Below, one piece after another: positions 1 to 7,147 of a stretch of 10,636 nt of DNA. Source of the DNA: JBMNKL01 sp050261495 (GTDB lineage: Bacteria > Bacillota > Clostridia > Acetivibrionales > DTU013); the NCBI GenBank assembly GCA_050261495.1, contig JBLNDI010000025.1:1-10636 (forward strand), given 5' to 3'. The number at the start of each line of letters is the position of its first letter. Within the stretch, counting starts at the first letter, position 1. The translations under genes were made by a program, and so were the position numbers. The notes below the pieces were generated by a model. It made no database searches and had not been told where the DNA came from. It worked only from the letters and a program-made list of their open reading frames with translations.

Positions 1-22
1 CTTGCTGTATAATGTTATTCAA
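1..22 (-). CDS. possible 5' end of a gene running off the left edge
   Basis: Only the first seven codons would lie in the window, reading TTG then N-N-I-I-Q-Q. The case for a gene is a purine-rich Shine-Dalgarno stretch (AAGGAAGGAGAGG, minus strand, about 40-28) with its GGAG core 8 nt before the TTG at 22-20. No ATG is available nearby and nothing of the product can be judged. The Shine-Dalgarno lies inside the stem-loop at 21-89. The competing reading is that a plus-strand gene enters from the left, ends at the TAA at 10-12, and uses the stem-loop as its terminator; the two readings exclude each other. Confidence 0.3.
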
Positions 23-89
23 AGAGACCTCTCCTTCCTTGGTTTTTGGTTTTGTCAACTTTATTCTACCAAAGAAGATTGGTCTCTTT
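21..89. other. 19-bp stem-loop: leader hairpin or plus-strand terminator
   Basis: The arms are 21-43 and 68-89. Nine outer pairs (AAAGAGACC with GGTCTCTTT) and ten inner pairs including one G-U are separated by a small 3x4 internal loop, with a 24-nt apical loop. On the plus strand the stem is followed by TTTTACTTTTTT, which looks like an intrinsic terminator, and a frame-1 TAA lies at 10-12 just before it. On the minus strand the 3' arm contains a Shine-Dalgarno and its foot reaches the TTG at 22-20, so it could mask translation initiation. The structure is plain; its role is undecided. Confidence 0.55.
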
Positions 90-182
90 TACTTTTTTCC
101 TACGATTATTTTACTCCGTGATATATTAGCAATAGCCCCGGCAGCAGGTGGCATGGCTTCTTGTTGAAGTGAAACGCCATGA

Positions 183-239
183 AAAAAACAAATAAACCAA
201 GCATAACCGGCCCGTACAAATGGAGCAGCAGCGCCGGTT
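183..239 (-). terminator. weak terminator-like hairpin after the small membrane gene
   Basis: On the minus strand AACCGGC (239-233) can pair with GCCGGTT (211-205) across a 21-nt loop, beginning at the stop codon of the 51-residue gene. A T-rich stretch including seven Ts follows, but only some 15 nt after the stem, so it is a poor match to a canonical intrinsic terminator. It would close the sensory operon if real. Confidence 0.3.
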
Positions 240-394
240 TACCTGAAAAACGGCAGGATGTACCTGATGATAAACCATAGCAAGCCGAAGAAAATTACAA
301 TATACGTCGCGTACCTGATAAAGGCGATGGCAACGGCCGTATAATCTGCTTTCTTCTCAACATGCGTTTTTTTATATTCCCCGTTTTTGTCCAT
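239..394 (-). CDS. small single-pass membrane protein, 51 residues, function unknown
   Basis: I do not recognise a named family. The frame starts with ATG at 394 and ends with TAA at 241-239. The protein has a charged, lysine-rich N-terminus (residues 3-16, with K-K-T-H-V-E-K-K), then a long hydrophobic stretch from about residue 19 to 50 (ADYTAVAIAFIRYATY onward, rich in I, F, Y, L, W) ending in PFFR. The two arginines inside the hydrophobic part (residues 27 and 44) could mark the ends of one membrane helix around residues 28-43. An AGGAG lies upstream (414-410) but 15 nt from the ATG, longer than ideal, and no in-frame alternative start exists because TGA lies four codons upstream. It follows the XylF-like gene by 80 nt on the same strand with no clear terminator between, so it may be the last gene of the sensory operon. 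Composition makes a real gene more likely than chance. Confidence 0.6.
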   Translation of the reverse strand: MDKNGEYKKTHVEKKADYTAVAIAFIRYATYIVIFFGLLWFIIRYILPFFR

Positions 395-474
395 TATTGC
401 AAATCAGCACTCCTGACGCATACGCGGGTAATTATGACTTCCGGGATTAATATACCCTGCCGGAGGCTCATTTA

Positions 475-1536
475 TTACTTTTCCGGCCATTGGCTTTTCG
501 GCACATTCCGGTAAATTTCCTCCATGGTGTGAAACCCGTCCTTTATAACCGTATCCACCATGTTTTCTTTGGTCACAAGAATAGGCTGGTACTGGATGAA
601 AGGAACCTTCATTTTTCCATTGTCTATTGTATGCGTATACTCGATTTCATAACCTTTTGCCATATTTACGGCCAGCTCGGCCGCGCCCTCGGCAAGGACC
701 TTTATCGGTTTGTATACCGTGGCTACCTGTATCCCCTCTACAATCCGCTGACATGCCGACAACTCGGCATCATGGCCTACAACCTTTACTTCGTCCGCAA
801 GCCGGTTTTCGGAAAGGGCTTTGATCGCGCCCTCGGCCAGGCAGTCGTTTCCGCCGATGACGGCGTCGATTTTCTTTCCCTCGCTTATGGCCTTATTAAC
901 CGTATTGTACGCTTCCTCTTCCCTCCAGTCCTCGGCCCAGACTTCATCAACTATGTTGATGCGCCCGCTATCCAGGCCTTTCTGCAAAGCCAGCTTGAAT
1001 CCGCGGTTGAACATGTAGCTGTTATTGTCTTTCGGAGAGCCGTTTATGATAATATAATTGCCTTCCGGCACCTTTTCGTATAATGCTCCTGCCATAAGCC
1101 GCCCGACTTTCACGCTGTCAAAACCTATGTACACATCCAGTTCGCAATCCATTATCAGCCTGTCATATGAAATCACCTTGATGCCTTTTCGCTTTGCCGC
1201 CCTGATGCACTGGGAGAGCCCGTGCATATCATACGGAATGACAGCCAGGACGTCGATTCCTTCTTCAATAATCGAATAAATCTGCTCGACCTGCCTGTCC
1301 GAATCCTCGTTCGCGTTTTTAACAATAACTTCGGCTCCCAGCTCCTTGGCTTTCGACACGAATATATCCCTGTCTTTCTGCCACCTCTCAATTACCAGGC
1401 CGTCAATAACCAAGCCAATAACTATTTTATCCTCTTCATTTGCGCTCACGGTTTTATTTCCTTTGCAGGCGCAAGTAACAAGCATGAATATCAAAATCGC
1501 AAGCAGAAGAAATGACCTTGGAACCCTTTTCATCAT
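475..1536 (-). CDS. xylF: XylF-like D-xylose/sugar-binding lipoprotein
   Basis: Periplasmic-binding-protein type 1 fold sugar receptor of the XylF group, expected outside the membrane. The 353-residue product starts at the ATG at 1536, 7 nt after AGGGGG (1549-1544); the longer frame from 1566 has no such site. Residues 3-20 are a basic and hydrophobic signal peptide followed by cysteines at 22 and 24; the lipobox (LVTC or TCAC) is imperfect, so lipid anchoring is likely but not certain. Family hallmarks in order: ERWQKDRDIFV at about 50-60, AVIPYDMHGL, YDRLI, GSPKDNN, GGNDCLAEGAIKALS, GHDAEL, TVYKPI and DTVIKDGFH near the end. These closely parallel the ligand-contact segments I know from E. 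coli XylF, with GHDAE where XylF has GQDAD. It follows the regulator gene by 62 nt with no terminator. No ATPase or permease accompanies it, so it is either an extra receptor for the ChvE-type importer or a co-sensor. Xylose as ligand is inferred. Confidence 0.85.
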   Translation of the reverse strand: MMKRVPRSFLLLAILIFMLVTCACKGNKTVSANEEDKIVIGLVIDGLVIERWQKDRDIFVSKAKELGAEVIVKNANEDSDRQVEQIYSIIEEGIDVLAVIPYDMHGLSQCIRAAKRKGIKVISYDRLIMDCELDVYIGFDSVKVGRLMAGALYEKVPEGNYIIINGSPKDNNSYMFNRGFKLALQKGLDSGRINIVDEVWAEDWREEEAYNTVNKAISEGKKIDAVIGGNDCLAEGAIKALSENRLADEVKVVGHDAELSACQRIVEGIQVATVYKPIKVLAEGAAELAVNMAKGYEIEYTHTIDNGKMKVPFIQYQPILVTKENMVDTVIKDGFHTMEEIYRNVPKSQWPEK

Positions 1537-1598
1537 TTCTTGACCCCCTTTTGCGCTATGGACCACATCATGTACTATTTTTCCATATTTTTCAGTTA

Positions 1599-3221
1599 TC
1601 AGTCAACGGTTTCGCCGCCTGTTTTCTTACCCGACACCCTTGCATAGGAAGTAGGAGACATCCCCGTATTTTTCTTGAACAGCCTGCTGAAATAATTGGG
1701 ATCTCCATACCCGACGCTGTAGCATATTTCCTTTATTGTCATGCCTGTAGAGCTCATTAAGCGCTTGCTGTGTTCAATCCGTACAAATGTCAGGTATTCA
1801 ATGAAATTATAGCCCGTTTCCTCCTTGAACAGCCTGCTGAAATACTGGGGACTGATGTTGAGTTCTTTTGAAAGTTCCTCCAGCGTAATCTCCTTTTGAA
1901 AATTATCACGTATGAATTTCTTCGCCCTGCTGACAATACTGTTGCCTTTTTCCGATTTCTCGTCCCGGCTTCTTCTCGTGATATATTTAATCCGGCTTAT
2001 GCACCACGAAACCAGGCTGCAGATATTGTCCGCCGAAAGCATTTCCCGGATGTAATCGCCGTATTTCAGGCAGGAATCCTCGCTTATTCCCGCTTCCATG
2101 GCTTTCCTGTGTATAGCCACCATGTATTCTATAAGGACGCTTTTCTTTGATTCATAACTGATGTCGGAAATACTGTCAATCCTGTCAACAGTTTTTATAA
2201 AAGCGGCCACCGCCCCTTCTTCGTCCCCCATCTCAATTTTGGCGATTATATTGTCGGCTGCCCGCACGTCATATATGTGCCGCGGTTGTTCGCCGCATAT
2301 GTCAAGAATATGGGATATTGGTTCGCCGCGGTTGTTCCAGAGGGCATTAACCGCTTCATTATACGAATATACGATCTCCCTGGCGCTTTTATACCCTCCT
2401 ATCCCTATAAAGCACTCCGTCTTTATTCTCTTTTTGATGCTTTTCAGCATATCATCGGCCAATTTAATGGTTTGCAGCCTGAATTCATATTCGTCCCTGA
2501 AGTCCTCGCAGCAAACATATACAACAATCTTGTCGATAAGGATCGGCCCGACGATGCACTTGCAGCTCAGTTTAAAAACATCCCTGACATATGGGTAGTT
2601 TTCATGGCCCATGATTGAAGAGCCGATCTGGCCGGCCACCCCTTCCGCTTTCCCGCCGCCGCCAAACTGGACGATCATTATGTAGCCGCTGGGATTGTCC
2701 ATGTTAAAAATCTCCATGTACTTGGTTAATTCCTCATCATGTACCGTATTCAGCAAAACCGAGCAGATAAATCCCTGCTCGAGGTATGGCATCAGTTTTT
2801 CCAGCTTCTCGACGGTTTCCAGTTCCTTTTTTTTCTTTTCATTACTTATACGCACCTGGTCGACCATTTTTAGGATGGTATCAACCAAAACGCCCCTGTT
2901 GATAGGCTTCAGGATATAATGCTCCACTCCGAGCTCCATTGCCTGTTTTGCAAATTCAAACTGCTCGTAAGCCGAAATAATCGCAAACCTGGTATCCGGC
3001 GAAAAACGCCTTATTTCCGAAATCGCGTCTATCCCGTTGATACCCGGCATGCGAATGTCCATCAGGATTATGTCAGGGTGGTCTTCCCTGGCTTTTTCAA
3101 TGGCTTCACGGCCGTTTCTCGCACATGACGTTATCCTGACATTTTTTATAATTTTATTAACAATATGGGTCACGGCGTCAAGCACTATCTGCTCATCATC
3201 CACTATCATAAGCTTGTACAT
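1599..3221 (-). CDS. yesN: YesN-type response regulator with AraC DNA-binding domain
   Basis: Cytoplasmic two-component response regulator, 540 residues, that should activate sugar-uptake genes when phosphorylated by the kinase encoded just upstream. The receiver domain fills about residues 1-120: acidic pair Asp8-Asp9, phosphoacceptor Asp55 in ILMDIRMPG, Ser83 and Lys105 (LKP) as the switch residues. A coiled or charged linker (about 125-145) leads to a long middle region (about 150-410) holding a segment FIGIGGYKSAREIVYSYNEA at 271-290, which resembles the degenerate GGDEF-like region seen in CdaR/PucR and YesN proteins. The C-terminal AraC domain covers about 429-530, with two helix-turn-helix units (EELSKELNISPQYFSRLFKE and IKEICYSVGYGDPNYFSRLF). 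The ATG at 3221 is preceded by GGGGAGGGG and overlaps the kinase gene by 16 nt, implying translational coupling. Family assignment is firm; the target promoter is inferred from neighbours. Confidence 0.92.
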   Translation of the reverse strand: MYKLMIVDDEQIVLDAVTHIVNKIIKNVRITSCARNGREAIEKAREDHPDIILMDIRMPGINGIDAISEIRRFSPDTRFAIISAYEQFEFAKQAMELGVEHYILKPINRGVLVDTILKMVDQVRISNEKKKKELETVEKLEKLMPYLEQGFICSVLLNTVHDEELTKYMEIFNMDNPSGYIMIVQFGGGGKAEGVAGQIGSSIMGHENYPYVRDVFKLSCKCIVGPILIDKIVVYVCCEDFRDEYEFRLQTIKLADDMLKSIKKRIKTECFIGIGGYKSAREIVYSYNEAVNALWNNRGEPISHILDICGEQPRHIYDVRAADNIIAKIEMGDEEGAVAAFIKTVDRIDSISDISYESKKSVLIEYMVAIHRKAMEAGISEDSCLKYGDYIREMLSADNICSLVSWCISRIKYITRRSRDEKSEKGNSIVSRAKKFIRDNFQKEITLEELSKELNISPQYFSRLFKEETGYNFIEYLTFVRIEHSKRLMSSTGMTIKEICYSVGYGDPNYFSRLFKKNTGMSPTSYARVSGKKTGGETVD

Positions 3222-4732
3222 ACTTTCCCCTCCCCGACCGCCGGAATCCTGATTACAACCTTTGTGCCTTCTCCCTTCACGCTGTAGATGCTTATAACAT
3301 CTTCCCTTTTAAAATAAAGCCGGAGCCTCTGGATGACATTATTTATGCCTATGCCCGTCGTATGGCCTTTTTTGGGTTTTCCGGGCAGCATATCGCTGCC
3401 TGATGCCTTTCTAAAGATATTTTCAACAAGCCCGGGGTCCATTCCCGCCCCATCATCCGCGACCTCGATAATTCCTTCGCTTTTATCGCGAAAAACATGG
3501 ATTGATACACTACCGACGCCTTCCTTTTCTCCCACGCCGTGTATACAGGAGTTTTCAACGATCGGCTGCAGGATAAGGGGGGGCATCGATACCTGCAAAA
3601 GTTCCTCATCGTCGATTTCGACGCTGAATAGTATCATGTCCCCGAACCTGACCTTCATCAAGTCGATATACGCTCGCACGCTGTTTATTTCATCATTCAG
3701 CGTTACCGCGGTGTCAAGGCGCCTGACATTATACCGGAACAGCGCCGCCAGGTTTTCAAGAAAAATCGACGTTTTGTCGGCGTCTTCCATCATCGCGAGC
3801 TGGACGCCGGCATTCAGCGTGTTAAACAGGAAGTGGGGATTAATCTGGGACTGCAGCGACTGCAATTGAGCATCGTTTAGCAGCGTCTGCATTTTCAGGT
3901 TTTGCATTTCTTTTTCCATCAGCCTTGACTCGATTTCAGACTTGTTTTGAAGTTCCTTGATATAGTTTCTTACGCTGGATTTCATCTTGTTAAAGGCTTC
4001 GGCCATTACTTTTATTTCATCCTCGCTGGTGACTGTCACCTCATCCACGTCGAAATTCCCTTTTGAAATTTCTTCCGCGGAATGGGAAAGCTTCACTATC
4101 GGGTCTGTCATCTTATATGTAATGTACAGGATAATTATGCACGACAGCACGATTATATCTATTATCATGACAAGGTTGGCCCTGCCGACGATAATGTTGT
4201 TCCTTGACAGGGCGGAATAATACTCGGTATTCCGTTCCAGCTGCTTAAGGTTCAGTTGTTGTATTTCCTCCATGATATATTTGCTTGTCTGGTGCACGTA
4301 ATTGTAGTTTTCCCTCATCGCGTTTGCGTCACGGCCCTGCTTGGCGCCAATCGCTTCCTCGGCGTTTTCCGTGAAAGTTTCTATCAAATTGGCAAGCTTG
4401 TCCACGTTATAGTAGTCGGAAACCAGAAACGTGCCTTTCAGTTCTGTCATACTCTCATTGAGAAGATCGGCGTACAGCTGGTAATGGTTTTTGCTGTCGG
4501 AGTCCTTGGTCTGGATATATAAAGCAAGGTTCTTTTCGGATTCGGCAAGGTAGTTTTTCATGTCTTCAAGCAATATGCTTGCCGAAAACATTGAATCTAT
4601 CTTTCTGAAAAAAGAGTTGGAATTAATCGATAAATAAACGCTTACCGAGCTGACCAGGATAATGGACATAAGGAAATAAAACAGCATCCTTTTTCTTATG
4701 GTATTAAGCGAAAACCTAGGCATATGTTTCAT
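3206..4732 (-). CDS. LytS/YesM-type sensor histidine kinase
   Basis: Membrane sensor kinase of the His_kinase/HATPase_c class, 508 residues. Transmembrane helices lie at about 16-36 and 183-206 and enclose an external segment of about 145 residues that looks wholly helical (many E, K, N, L; no sugar-binding fold). This suits contact with a separate binding protein rather than direct ligand binding. A HAMP domain follows (about 207-260, with DPIVKLSHSAEEISKGNFDV), then a coiled coil (260-295). The phosphoacceptor is His300 in QSQINPHFLFNTLN. The ATP-binding domain has the N box around Asn394 (LQPIVENSCIHG), the G1 motif DDGAGMD at 426-432, and the G2 motif GIGINNVIQRLRLYF at 460-474. All key residues are present. 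Start ATG at 4732 lies 11 nt after the anchored binding protein's stop, with GGGTGAAG as ribosome site; ATG at 4723 is an alternative. By position it corresponds to LytS of XylFII-LytS systems. Confidence 0.92.
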   Translation of the reverse strand: MKHMPRFSLNTIRKRMLFYFLMSIILVSSVSVYLSINSNSFFRKIDSMFSASILLEDMKNYLAESEKNLALYIQTKDSDSKNHYQLYADLLNESMTELKGTFLVSDYYNVDKLANLIETFTENAEEAIGAKQGRDANAMRENYNYVHQTSKYIMEEIQQLNLKQLERNTEYYSALSRNNIIVGRANLVMIIDIIVLSCIIILYITYKMTDPIVKLSHSAEEISKGNFDVDEVTVTSEDEIKVMAEAFNKMKSSVRNYIKELQNKSEIESRLMEKEMQNLKMQTLLNDAQLQSLQSQINPHFLFNTLNAGVQLAMMEDADKTSIFLENLAALFRYNVRRLDTAVTLNDEINSVRAYIDLMKVRFGDMILFSVEIDDEELLQVSMPPLILQPIVENSCIHGVGEKEGVGSVSIHVFRDKSEGIIEVADDGAGMDPGLVENIFRKASGSDMLPGKPKKGHTTGIGINNVIQRLRLYFKREDVISIYSVKGEGTKVVIRIPAVGEGKVCTSL

Positions 4733-4743
4733 AACTTCACCCG

Positions 4744-5778
4744 CTATTTTGCATAATCAGCGACATTGTTGGCAGTTACGATTTCAATGGGTATTTCAAC
4801 GTAATCGCTGCTCACCTTGTCGCCGGCCATTATTTCAATGCATTTTTCGCTCATAAGCTCAGGATTCATGTCAAACGAAGCAGCAATAACTCCCAGCCTG
4901 ATATACCTGGTGATATCTTTTGATACTCCCGCGCCGATCAGCTTGATATTTCCGACACGGTTCAGATCAATAACAACCTGCGCCGCTCCAAAGACGTCCT
5001 TCTCACTGGTGCAGACAATCGCGTCGATATCCGGGTGCCTGCTTAAAATTTCGTAAGTCATATCTTCCGCGCTGAAAAGGTCATAGCTGGTTCTCAGGAT
5101 ATCCACCAGCTTAACCTTGGGATACTTGTCCGTTATTGATTTAAAGCCTTCAATAAACAAGCTGCTGGTTATATCCTTCTCATCGCCGGCAAAACTTTGC
5201 AGCATAAGGGCTATATTCCCCTCCATCCCCGGAAGCTGATGAATTGCGCAGCGCGCCGCTTTTTTCCCGTAATCATAGGCGTTAAACCCGACAAAACACA
5301 CCCTGTTCGCGTCCATCGCATCGGTATATGCAAATTCTACGGTTATGCCTTTTTCAATCGCCTTGTTGATGGCCTTGATATACTCGGCGTCGTATATTCC
5401 CTGCGCGATAATGCCGTCGACCTTTGCGGCAACCGCGGTATTGATGCTGTCAATGGCCTCGTTGATATCTTCGACGTTGACAAAATCGATAAGGATATGT
5501 TTTTCTTCCGCATACTTGTATATTCCCTGCCGGAATTTCTGCATAAAATCGTCGGAGGTCTGGTACATTACCACGAGTAAGTTTTTTTCATATTCTTTCC
5601 CTGACCCGTCGGCTTTCCTGATTTTATAGAAATCTTCCTCCAGGACCATTGAATATGTCATAGAAACGGCAAATGCAACAGCAAGGACCAAAAACAGCAA
5701 AAGCATCAATCCTCTAAACAGCAGGCTGATTCTTTTAATGCCAAACAGCATGAACAGTTTCTTTTCGGCGCTGTTCAC
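4744..5778 (-). CDS. membrane-anchored sugar-binding sensor protein (XylFII-like)
   Basis: Periplasmic-binding-protein type 1 domain (Peripla_BP_4 type) tied to the membrane by an uncleaved N-terminal helix. From the GTG at 5778 it is 344 residues: a basic start, hydrophobic helix at about 17-43 (LLFRGLMLLLFLVLAVAFAV), no lipobox cysteine, a short charged stalk, then the sugar-receptor fold from about 64 (KNLLVVMYQTSDDF) with AKVDGIIAQG, CFVGFNAYDYGKKAA, a second lobe with DAIVCTSEKDVFGAAQ, and a C-terminal hinge segment. GTG is chosen because AAAGGGGG lies 9 nt upstream; the longer frame from a TTG at 5841 runs through a TATAAT box and is unlikely. It opens the sensory operon, 11 nt before the kinase gene. 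By analogy with clostridial XylFII it would bind sugar outside and pass the signal to the kinase. It lacks the XylF hallmark segments (ERW, YDR, DNN), so its ligand need not be xylose. Confidence 0.82.
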   Translation of the reverse strand: MNSAEKKLFMLFGIKRISLLFRGLMLLLFLVLAVAFAVSMTYSMVLEEDFYKIRKADGSGKEYEKNLLVVMYQTSDDFMQKFRQGIYKYAEEKHILIDFVNVEDINEAIDSINTAVAAKVDGIIAQGIYDAEYIKAINKAIEKGITVEFAYTDAMDANRVCFVGFNAYDYGKKAARCAIHQLPGMEGNIALMLQSFAGDEKDITSSLFIEGFKSITDKYPKVKLVDILRTSYDLFSAEDMTYEILSRHPDIDAIVCTSEKDVFGAAQVVIDLNRVGNIKLIGAGVSKDITRYIRLGVIAASFDMNPELMSEKCIEIMAGDKVSSDYVEIPIEIVTANNVADYAK

Positions 5779-5826
5779 TTTTCCGGTCCCCCTTTTGCTG
5801 TTTTTTAGATCAAAACTATTACTCCA

Positions 5827-5832
5827 ATTATA
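5827..5832 (-). promoter_or_regulatory. -10 box of the sensory operon promoter
   Basis: A perfect TATAAT (minus strand 5832-5827) lies about 50 nt before the GTG start of the anchored binding protein, just after the terminator of the transport operon. At 17-nt spacing the -35 position reads TACGGA, a poor match to TTGACA, so the promoter probably depends on an activator. The TGCTATACG sequence at 5860-5852 overlaps this -35 region and resembles one upstream of the chvE-like gene. Confidence 0.55.
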
Positions 5833-5873
5833 ACCTAACAAACTTAAATTCCGTATAGCATTTTTTTAACCGT

Positions 5874-5906
5874 AAAAAAGCAAAGAACCATAGAGTCCTT
5901 TGCTTT
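5874..5906 (-). terminator. intrinsic terminator of the chvE-mmsAB operon
   Basis: On the minus strand AAAGCAAAGGACT pairs with GGTTCTTTGCTTT (13 pairs, two of them G-U) around a 4-nt loop CTAT, and the 3' arm runs directly into a run of six Ts (5879-5874). It begins about 47 nt after the permease stop codon and separates the transport operon from the sensory operon. Confidence 0.85.
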
Positions 5907-5952
5907 GGCAAATTACAATGCATACACGGCTTATAATTTTTTTGAACGAGTT

Positions 5953-7125
5953 TCAACTGGTCCTGGCCTTGGATTTCGAGTACACGTCAAAAGCGACGGC
6001 AACAAGCAAAACCAACCCCTTGATAACGGACTGCCAGAATGTGCTTACCCCCATGATGGACATGCCGTTATTCATTATTCCCATTATGAAACCCCCGATT
6101 ATCGCGCCGATAATCGTACCGACCCCGCCTGTCGCGGATGCTCCGCCGATAAAGCATGCGGCAATAGCATCCAGTTCAAAACCGTCACCCGCGGTAGGCG
6201 TTGACGAATTCAAACGTCCTGCAAAAATAATGCCTGCAATAGCTGACAGAAAGCCCATATTGGTATAGACCCAGAAGAGCACCTTCTTGGTTTTTATCCC
6301 GGAAAGCTCCGCCGCTTTCTGATTGCCGCCCAGCGCGTATATATGCCTGCCAGCGACCGTTTTATTAGTAATAAAGGAATATATGACAATTAACGCGATC
6401 AGCAGTATGACAACGTAGGGCAGGCCGTTTGCCAATGCCAGCCAGTATGCAAATAAGTTGATGACGACAACGATGGCCAGGAGTTTAGCCAGAAACATCG
6501 TTTTCGGGCTTACGTCGAAACCCATCCTGACCTTGCCGGCCCTGGTTATAAGCTCCATAATAGCATAAGCGGCGGAACATACGGCTCCGACAATAACCGT
6601 TGTCGTATGTATTGTATAGTCGCTTCCGAATATATCCGGAATAATGTCCGATGCAATCGTTATGTAAAGCTGCGGCAAAAGTATCGTCTGACCGTTCAGT
6701 ATGATATTGTTTATGCCCCTGAAAATCAACATTCCCGCAAGGGTCGTTATGAAGGGCGGAATTCTTACGTATGCGATCCAGAAGCCCTGCCACATTCCTG
6801 CCAACAAACCAAGCAGCAGCCCAAGAAATATCGAAAGCGTAACGGGCAATCCCATCGTTACGCTGAATAACGCGGACGAAGCGCTGACCATGGCGACAAT
6901 CGAGCCAACCGACAGGTCTATGTTTCCGCCGGTCAGAATGCACAGCACCATACCGACTGCAAGCACCAGGATATAGCTGTTCTGAAGTATAAGCCTGGAT
7001 ACGTTGATAGGCTTGAGCAGTATTCCCCCGGTCAAAACCTGGAAAGCCAGCGCAATCAGCAGCAGCGCGACAAGCATCGCGTATTGCCTCATATTATGTC
7101 TTAAAACATCCCTGATCTTTTCCAT
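5953..7125 (-). CDS. mmsB: multiple-monosaccharide ABC transporter permease
   Basis: Integral membrane subunit of a ribose/xylose-type (BPD_transp_2) ABC importer, 390 residues, which should form the channel as a dimer. The sequence shows about ten to eleven hydrophobic helices from residue 15 to the end. Family signatures include SYILVLAVGMVLCILTGGNI followed by DLSVG (about 49-75), the IPPFITTLAGMLIFRGI segment, the cytoplasmic coupling loop GGNQKAAELSGIKTKKV that contacts the ATPase, and the glycine-rich FIGGASATGGVGTIIGAIIGG region near the C-terminus. The extended loop between the fifth and sixth helices and overall length fit the XylH/GguB branch better than the shorter RbsC (about 320 residues). 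ATG at 7125 follows AAAGG by 7 nt and lies 22 nt after the ATPase stop codon, so the two genes are cotranscribed. The gene ends in KARTS and is intact. Confidence 0.9.
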   Translation of the reverse strand: MEKIRDVLRHNMRQYAMLVALLLIALAFQVLTGGILLKPINVSRLILQNSYILVLAVGMVLCILTGGNIDLSVGSIVAMVSASSALFSVTMGLPVTLSIFLGLLLGLLAGMWQGFWIAYVRIPPFITTLAGMLIFRGINNIILNGQTILLPQLYITIASDIIPDIFGSDYTIHTTTVIVGAVCSAAYAIMELITRAGKVRMGFDVSPKTMFLAKLLAIVVVINLFAYWLALANGLPYVVILLIALIVIYSFITNKTVAGRHIYALGGNQKAAELSGIKTKKVLFWVYTNMGFLSAIAGIIFAGRLNSSTPTAGDGFELDAIAACFIGGASATGGVGTIIGAIIGGFIMGIMNNGMSIMGVSTFWQSVIKGLVLLVAVAFDVYSKSKARTS

Positions 7126-7147
7126 ATCGAAACCTTTCCCATCCTTC

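Noticed and set aside
53..58. Perfect TTGACA on the minus strand as a -35 box
   Set aside because: The position 17 nt downstream reads AGGAGA, part of the Shine-Dalgarno, so there is no -10 box; it is also in the apical loop of the hairpin.
12..167. 51-codon plus-strand frame starting ATG at 12 with hydrophobic content
   Set aside because: No Shine-Dalgarno precedes it, it passes through the stem-loop at 21-89, and T-rich DNA gives hydrophobic translations by chance.
106..204. 32-codon minus-strand frame (ATG at 204) with a hydrophobic stretch
   Set aside because: No ribosome site, very short, ends in an unconvincing tail; more likely the T-rich region after the small membrane gene.
395..474. 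Hairpin TCCGG/CCGGA between the XylF-like gene and the small gene as a terminator
   Set aside because: Only five pairs with a 15-nt loop and no T-run after it, so transcription probably reads through to the small gene.
490..1083. 197-codon open frame on the plus strand
   Set aside because: It lies antisense inside the XylF-like gene, has no ribosome site, and its translation resembles no family; it is a shadow of a well-supported gene.
2161..2598. 145-codon open frame on the plus strand
   Set aside because: Antisense to the response-regulator gene with serine/isoleucine-rich low-information translation and no ribosome site.
6485..6943. 152-codon open frame on the minus strand
   Set aside because: It is an alternative frame inside the permease gene, rich in R, H and N, with no domain-like pattern.
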